Assembly (NCBI RefSeq): GCF_001761485.1
Contig: NC_090771.1
Coordinates: 1,116,001 to 1,180,000, forward strand
DNA from: Yarrowia lipolytica
Taxonomy: Eukaryota; Ascomycota; Dipodascomycetes; Dipodascales
DNA: 64,000 nt
Direction of reading: 5' to 3'
A program made the position numbers and the translations under genes. The first letter of the stretch is position 1, and each line of letters opens with the position of its first letter. The notes under the pieces are model-generated. The model worked only from the letters and a program-made list of their open reading frames with translations. It did no database searches and had not been told where the DNA came from. Below are positions 59,078-64,000 of this stretch, piece after piece.

Positions 59078-60031
59078 CCCCGAACTGGAATAATTAAACC
59101 CTCGCACCCCCGCTGAGACAGAAAAAGAAATTCGTGCTGCCGAAATTGGTCCACCATACGAGGTTGCTACAACACAATAAGCGAGCCAGTGAGCGCTATT
59201 TCGGGAGAACCGCGGGGTTGCACCAGGTCATGTGATCTCATCTTCCATGATTCGGTACCGTCACGTGAGTTTTGGCGAAACTCAACTCCCCAATATGGCG
59301 TCTATATGGACATGCTAAATGGAGGAGAGATAGGAAGAATACCACATATGGTGCATTACTTGTAGTAGGTAAAGAAAGCTCAAGTAAAGACGGACGCCAC
59401 CATACAGCACACGGGGGTCAAGAGGCGTCACATACCCCAACAATAAGACACCAGCCGGTCCAAGACCTCCCACGTTCCCCTTGTTAAATCTTTAACAAAA
59501 TCAAACTATAATGTCAAGTAAATTACAAGATATGCACCACGTCACCCCATTCGATCTTTGAAGATTCCACAGATTCCACTGACATCAGAACACAAGCAGT
59601 AGGTCTATTTTCAATGAGATTGGCAATAACACAATTATTGTACCGTACCGTCGCCACTAGTCCCGAGTGGCCACCTTCCATGAGATACCCCATTGTCTTC
59701 AAAGAGATCACCTTCAGATGTATCGTCACAACATCACAGGTAACTGAAACAACGCTCAACCGCCTCACACACATACAAATACCCGGCGGTCGCTCCCATA
59801 TCGGACTCATTACGCCACTACGTCCCACTGTTCGTTCTGTCATCAATAAAAATGCTATTACAATGCTATAAGGTCATCAAGACGTCTATGCCAATCCCTC
59901 GCAAACTGTGCGAACCGTTGCAAACGGCTGCAACCAACACCATGAAAGACTCGTACATACTCTGTATGTATCCTATGCTCCAGCTCGAACTCGTAAGCAC
60001 TCGCTTCGCGCGTACTCTGCGGCTCGTTCGC

Positions 60032-61231
60032 TTACTGCAGCAACTCGTCTCGGTAATGCTTCTGGAAGTTGTTTCGTCGCAACTCCCATGCATCCTTCCT
60101 GTTGGCAACCCGCTTCTCCTCCTTCCAAATCTTCTTCTGCTCTCTGAAAGCAGCAGGGTCTCTGACATCGGGCCGTCGAATGTCCACAGCATTGACAGTG
60201 GCTTGGCCGTCTCGAGGCTCGGGCTTGAGAGACTGTTTGTAGTACCGGGCCATGGATCTGTGTCCGATTCGTGCACCGGAGGGCAGAGCCAGCTGGGTGC
60301 CGGTCTCGTCGGTATAGAGCATTCCGTCGTCGTACTCGTCGTCGGAGTTGATCTCCTCATCGTCATCCTCCCAGTCCTCATCGTCGTTGGCCACGGCATC
60401 AGAAACAGGCAACTTCTTATCATAGGACGAGGTGAAGTCGTAAAAATCTCCCAGCTCGAGCTTCTCGTCCTCAGACTCATAGGGAATTCGCACGTGGCCC
60501 TTCATGAGCATGTGCTGTCTCACAGACTCGAGCGATCGGCCCACAAAAGAGCACGACAGACACTCAAAGCCGAGACCGACCTTCTGGCCCAGGTAGGACA
60601 TGAGCCCGGCGAGATCGGTAAGATACTTCTGCTCGGGAATGTACAGAGAGTACTTTTTGGTCATGTGCTCAACGTTGGCTTCCACGGAGTCGTTATGCAC
60701 GCCGCACACCACACAGTCCGTGTTGGGGATGGCTCGTCGCAGTGCCAGCTTGTTGATGGTATCTGTGTCGAGATGCTTGACGCTCTGCAGGGTCTCTTCA
60801 TCGAGATTAAGGTGCTTGAGCTTTGTGTTGAGGTCTTCAGATAGGGAAGAAGACACATCCGAAGACTCGTCTCCGTTTGTGGCAGTCTCGTGGATGGCAT
60901 CGCCCTCAGTGGGAGTATCAACGCCCGAGCCGTAGCCCAGAGAAAACTCAGACGCCTGGGACTCGGTGGGGGATGAGGGTCGCACGACTCGTCGGGCCAT
61001 CCGCTCCTGGTACTTCATCTCCTTCTTTGTGATCTGCTTCTGTCGTCGCTCGGGAACAGCCTCGGACTGCTGGAGCACCTTGGACGCAAACACGTTGGCA
61101 GCGATGGGCAGCAGACCGGCCACCTTTCGCTTGAGATTGTATCTGTGCCAGTCCGTCTTCATGTGTTCACGCTGCGTTTCCGAGTTGGGAAACTGCTGAA
61201 CACACGTGTTGCATGTGTATGTTGTTGACAT
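60032..61231 (-). CDS. REI1: Cytoplasmic pre-60S zinc-finger factor Rei1
   Basis: Rei1 helps release Arx1-Alb1 from exported pre-60S particles and probes the peptide tunnel. The 399-residue product (yeast 393) starts with a U1-type finger, Cys7-Cys10-His23-His29. A second finger site has Cys173, Cys176 and His189, but Tyr194 stands where a second His is expected (TKKYSLYIPE). A third finger has Cys224, Cys227, His240 and His246. A conserved C-terminal segment includes the GARIGHRSMARYYKQSLKPE core and a basic tail of the kind that enters the ribosomal tunnel. The start is the first ATG. Family assignment is secure. Confidence 0.93.
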   Translation of the reverse strand: MSTTYTCNTCVQQFPNSETQREHMKTDWHRYNLKRKVAGLLPIAANVFASKVLQQSEAVPERRQKQITKKEMKYQERMARRVVRPSSPTESQASEFSLGYGSGVDTPTEGDAIHETATNGDESSDVSSSLSEDLNTKLKHLNLDEETLQSVKHLDTDTINKLALRRAIPNTDCVVCGVHNDSVEANVEHMTKKYSLYIPEQKYLTDLAGLMSYLGQKVGLGFECLSCSFVGRSLESVRQHMLMKGHVRIPYESEDEKLELGDFYDFTSSYDKKLPVSDAVANDDEDWEDDDEEINSDDEYDDGMLYTDETGTQLALPSGARIGHRSMARYYKQSLKPEPRDGQATVNAVDIRRPDVRDPAAFREQKKIWKEEKRVANRKDAWELRRNNFQKHYRDELLQ

Positions 61232-62695
61232 GGTCGTTGAAGTATTTCTGTCTTGTCGTAAAAAAATTGTGTTGGTGGAACACTGCTAAGTCATGAGAAG
61301 ATAGCCAAGTCTATATAAGAGATACCATGCAAAAAATTCAGAGTATCTAAACCTAGTTGCAAACCTTATGCAAGTATGATCGCAAGTGTGATTCTGGAGC
61401 AACCAAGATATGAGGGGGATAGCGCGGACTTGTCAACACAAGAGTGATACCAGAGTGACCGTCTCGCCTCTCCGAGTCGATCGGTGGTTTCAGATTGTTC
61501 TTAGCTTCCCCACACACCGAAATGTACCTGAGCCACTCTCTCCGCCTTGATCTACGTCTCACCCATCTTCTAGATGATTCCTAACAGCATAGAAACTGCA
61601 AGTGTGACTAGAAAAGAGCATCGGAGACGGCTGAAGTCCATGGTGAGTTCCGAATGGACTCTATGGGATCGATAGAGTTGTTGATACTAGTATTTCAAAC
61701 GGAGTGTGGCTGAAACATCCCATATGCACGGCTGGAAGGTGGGATACAGTGGAGGGAGGGAGGGGGAGCGAGGTGTTGGCTATCTGAGCGTTTACTCCTG
61801 CTACTGTCCACTCTGAAGATCTACAGCCAGATGCTACAGTATAAAGGCTGTATGTAGTTTCGCTGTCTGCTTTTTGTATGCGCAAATACCGATATGTACT
61901 TGTAGAAAACATTCTAGCCCGAATCCAAGTCCGTGATATCAACGGAAATCAAAAGATTTCAAGCGATAATGACCCTTTGACCTATCAGGCAACCGCCAAA
62001 TCATTTACAGTGTCTACCGGTATTCTGTTCTACAGTTTCTATCCTCTCCATTGCTTCTCTATCCACTACTTGTAGATCCCTCCACCACTACTCGGACGAA
62101 CAGAGCTTCCAGATGGAACAAGAAGGAAACACGGACTTTTTACCAAGAATGAAGCACTCTATTCAAGAAAGAAACACTCCGTTTAAAGGTCTTGGAGATG
62201 CTAAAGCTCCTATGTACGGAGTATGTACTTGTACGCTTCTTCACGCCAGTCTTAAGTCGAGATAATACTTGTACCAGTCCGCCCAGCCAAAATCCCGCCT
62301 CAAGCACCGGCTACAAATGTGCAAGTAGTCTGACAACTGCCCGGTATGATGTCCGTCTCTCCATCATCTCCGTCACCGTCAAACCCCCAGCACTTCCCCA
62401 GTGGTCCTGCCGCTTCGAAAGAAGTACTAGTAATGTACGTACAGCAGGAGATCCCGTGATGCAGACTAGGATACGAATACGAGTATGTACATCTCTTGTA
62501 CTGGGCTTGTATATACACAGAAAGGTACAAGTACAAGTAGCATCAAGTTGCCACATGAAGCACCTTTCTACAGTCGGTCTACAGTCTACAGTCATCGTCG
62601 GCTACGCTCAGGATTCGCTCAGTGACATAGATCTACTACGCTCGTCGACTAGTCGAAGAATAATTCATTTTTATTGATAAATACTCATGAGAGAC
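61232..62695. other. Spacer between REI1 and RPS29
   Basis: REI1 promoter and RPS29 3' flank. TACAAGTACAAGTAG-type words lie near 62520-62540. No gene was seen. Confidence 0.45.
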
Positions 62696-62866
62696 TTATC
62701 GGAACTTGGTGAAACCAATGTCAGCAGCCTTCTCTCGGAAGGACTGTCGGCAGAGGTTGAGGCCGTACTTTCGGATAACAGCGTTCTGGTTGTTGGTGAT
62801 TCGACACTTTCGACCGCCCTTACCGTAGTGTCGGGGGTGGGAGAACCAAATGTTTTCGTGAGCCAT
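62696..62866 (-). CDS. RPS29: 40S ribosomal protein S29 (uS14) with a partly lost zinc site
   Basis: The 56-residue protein has the yeast S29 length and plan: [17 protein letters not shown], then [10 protein letters not shown] and DIGFTKFR at the end. It sits in the 40S head near the mRNA path. S29 proteins normally hold zinc with two CxxC pairs. Here the pairs read CRIT (Cys21, Thr24) and CRQS (Cys39, Ser42), so two of four ligands are missing; the codons ACC and TCC are unambiguous. Codon use is strongly biased, so it is not a dead copy. TACTAACTAAG abuts the ATG, so a 5'UTR intron probably ends there. It is divergent from TSR1. Confidence 0.95.
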   Translation of the reverse strand: MAHENIWFSHPRHYGKGGRKCRITNNQNAVIRKYGLNLCRQSFREKAADIGFTKFR

Positions 62867-63205
62867 CTTAGTTAGTAAATGTGTGTGTTTGAATCTGGTG
62901 TTTTACGATGAAGCCAGCGGATCGGAAATCAACCACCTTCATATAGAGAAGGAACCGGCAGATTTTTGCAGTCAGAGTTCCGGTGGCAAATGGTGGCAAA
63001 TGCGGGACTCAGACATTGGTGGGGGACACACACACGAATCATGTCATGATGCTGTTCACGACCAACGACAAAATTCACACAATCCCACCAGCCATGCCCG
63101 TGTTGACCTCGTCGTTCCGGCAGCAAATTCCCGAACGCTCGTTCATCGTCGTTTCGTCGGTTTTCACCTCGCGTTCCCTCAATCCCTATCGCTTTCAGTA
63201 CCCAC
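62867..63205 (-). other. Predicted 5'UTR intron of RPS29
   Basis: The 3' end is firm: minus strand TACTAACTAAG directly before the ATG. The donor is tentative: AAG followed by GTGGGT at 63205-63200 is the best site I see, giving 339 nt, and it lies about 100 bases inside the Tbf1-like motifs. Confidence 0.45.
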
Positions 63206-63306
63206 CTTGAATATCTGTCGTGGTTTTGGTGTCAAAGAGAAGTTTCAGAAAATCGATAAATGCTCCCAGCAGGACTGCAAACTCTGCGTTGGGAAATTCA
63301 CGTGAC

Positions 63307-63328
63307 TAGGGTTTAAAAAAGTAGGGTT
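63307..63328. promoter_or_regulatory. Two Tbf1-like TAGGGTT motifs in the RPS29/TSR1 promoter
   Basis: CTAGGGTTT (TAGGGTT at 63307-63313) and GTAGGGTTA (63322-63328) match the TAGGGTTA-type box bound by Tbf1 at ribosomal-protein and ribosome-biogenesis promoters of many non-Saccharomyces yeasts. They lie between RPS29 and TSR1 and could co-regulate both. Confidence 0.5.
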
Positions 63329-63498
63329 AATTGAGAAGTTGTGGGTTCGATTCCCAACGGTGGCCATTGTCGTCAGTTCGATTCCAGGCACCGTCAAAAC
63401 TGCCATAAAATAAACTTCTAAAGCTTAAAAATATTCGTGCATGTGCAGCCAAAATTTCGACCCTCTATTCTTCACATACGACGACATTGGATAACGAA

Positions 63499-64000
63499 AT
63501 GCACTCACATCGATCCAGTAAAAAGTCGCAGAAGCCATTCAAGTCCAAGCATGCGTCCAAGGGCTCGATCAAGGCGTTGAACAAGGGCAAGATCGAAAAG
63601 GCGTCTGCCGGAAACAAGGCAGTCAAGACTATGGGCAAATGGGACCGGCGGAATCAGAAGGACCAGATTCGGGCTGCCAAAATGGTCGAACTGGCAACGG
63701 ACCGTAAGCTGTTTGACGGCAAGAGCGGTGCCCCCAAGATTGTCACTGTTGTGGGCATGAGCGAGGACGTTGACGTGAATGGGCTGGTGTGCAAGATGAT
63801 GGGTCTTGAATCTCTGCAGTCCAAAATCAGCACACACGAAGTCGAGCGATTCAAGCAGAAGTTCACGGTGATCACCCCGTCGTTGGACAACTTTCTGGAG
63901 GTTTTGGACGCTGCCCGAATCGCCGATTTTGTCATCCTGGCCTTCTCTCCTGTCGCTGCCTTTAACGACTCGGAGTACATTCTCAAGTGTGTTGCTGAGC
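63499..64000 (+). CDS. TSR1: Ribosome biogenesis GTPase-like factor Tsr1 (5' part)
   Basis: The first 167 codons of a gene that runs off the window. MHSHRSSKKSQKPFKSKHASKGSIKALNKGKIEK matches the basic N-terminus of Tsr1, the inactive translational-GTPase-like protein that keeps immature 40S subunits from joining 60S. APKIVTVVGMSEDVDV corresponds to the first strand and the degenerate P-loop of the GTPase-like domain. NFLEVLDAARIADFVILAFSPVAAF is the following strand-helix unit. Bms1 has a similar layout, but this N-terminus is Tsr1-like. It shares a 632-base divergent promoter with RPS29. Confidence 0.9.
   Translation, partial: MHSHRSSKKSQKPFKSKHASKGSIKALNKGKIEKASAGNKAVKTMGKWDRRNQKDQIRAAKMVELATDRKLFDGKSGAPKIVTVVGMSEDVDVNGLVCKMMGLESLQSKISTHEVERFKQKFTVITPSLDNFLEVLDAARIADFVILAFSPVAAFNDSEYILKCVAE

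Larger units (their letters stand above)
55522..60031. other. 4.5-kb gene-free region rich in short tandem repeats
   Basis: No confident gene. It holds at least six short tandem arrays (listed separately where clear), a GGTCCTC(C/T)CCATCGGGCCCC duplication near 56731-56775, an A18 run near 56211 and a 14-bp inverted repeat pair (58866 and 59064). TACTTGTAC-type words lie near 58976-59044. Confidence 0.5.

Overview
The window looks like a chromosomal segment of a Yarrowia-type yeast, most likely Yarrowia lipolytica. Three things point there. Introns begin GTGAGT or GTAAGT and end with a branch site fused to the acceptor (CTAACACAG, TACTAACCCAG). A lone 5S rRNA gene sits among protein genes instead of in an rDNA array. 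Arginine is mostly CGA, in GC-balanced, mostly intronless genes separated by long spacers. I could not run a database search, so the species is an inference.

Layout. 0.2-2.8 kb: an MDP-1 type HAD phosphatase (-) and the TRAPP subunit TCA17 (+, one intron). 3.6-18.3 kb: MDN1, the giant six-AAA ribosome-assembly ATPase, whose start codon appears to lie in a 22-nt first coding exon behind two 5'UTR introns. 18.3-21.7 kb: gene-poor, with one 5S rRNA gene. 21.7-28.9 kb: a fungal regulator-like protein without a zinc cluster, an orphan protein, a zinc-free MDR oxidoreductase behind a perfect heat-shock element, a tail-anchored orphan and an MFS transporter. 30.8-38.8 kb: cohesin RAD21/SCC1, an orphan, the exosome subunit RRP45, and acetoacetyl-CoA thiolase ERG10 (one intron). 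38.8-44.8 kb: six gene-free kilobases with a 20-nt tandem repeat. 44.8-55.5 kb: a Ran1/Sks1-like kinase, tRNA-Ser(GCU), an RKM-type SET methyltransferase, tRNA-Glu(CUC), a disordered orphan and a triose-phosphate/nucleotide-sugar transporter. 55.5-60.0 kb: gene-free, rich in short tandem repeats. 60.0-64.0 kb: REI1, RPS29 and the 5' part of TSR1.

MDN1, REI1, RPS29, TSR1, RRP45, the 5S gene and probably the SET enzyme all serve ribosome building or RNA processing. They are interspersed with unrelated genes, so this is a tendency and not an operon. No virus-like or transposable element was recognised.

The most notable observations are: RPS29 lacks two of the four zinc-binding cysteines; REI1 lacks one histidine of its second finger; MDN1 has an easily missed mini-exon; the SET protein has a Cys/His-rich acidic insert; a tRNA-Glu carries a 9-nt intron; and CACGTG is strongly over-represented inside the MDN1 coding sequence.
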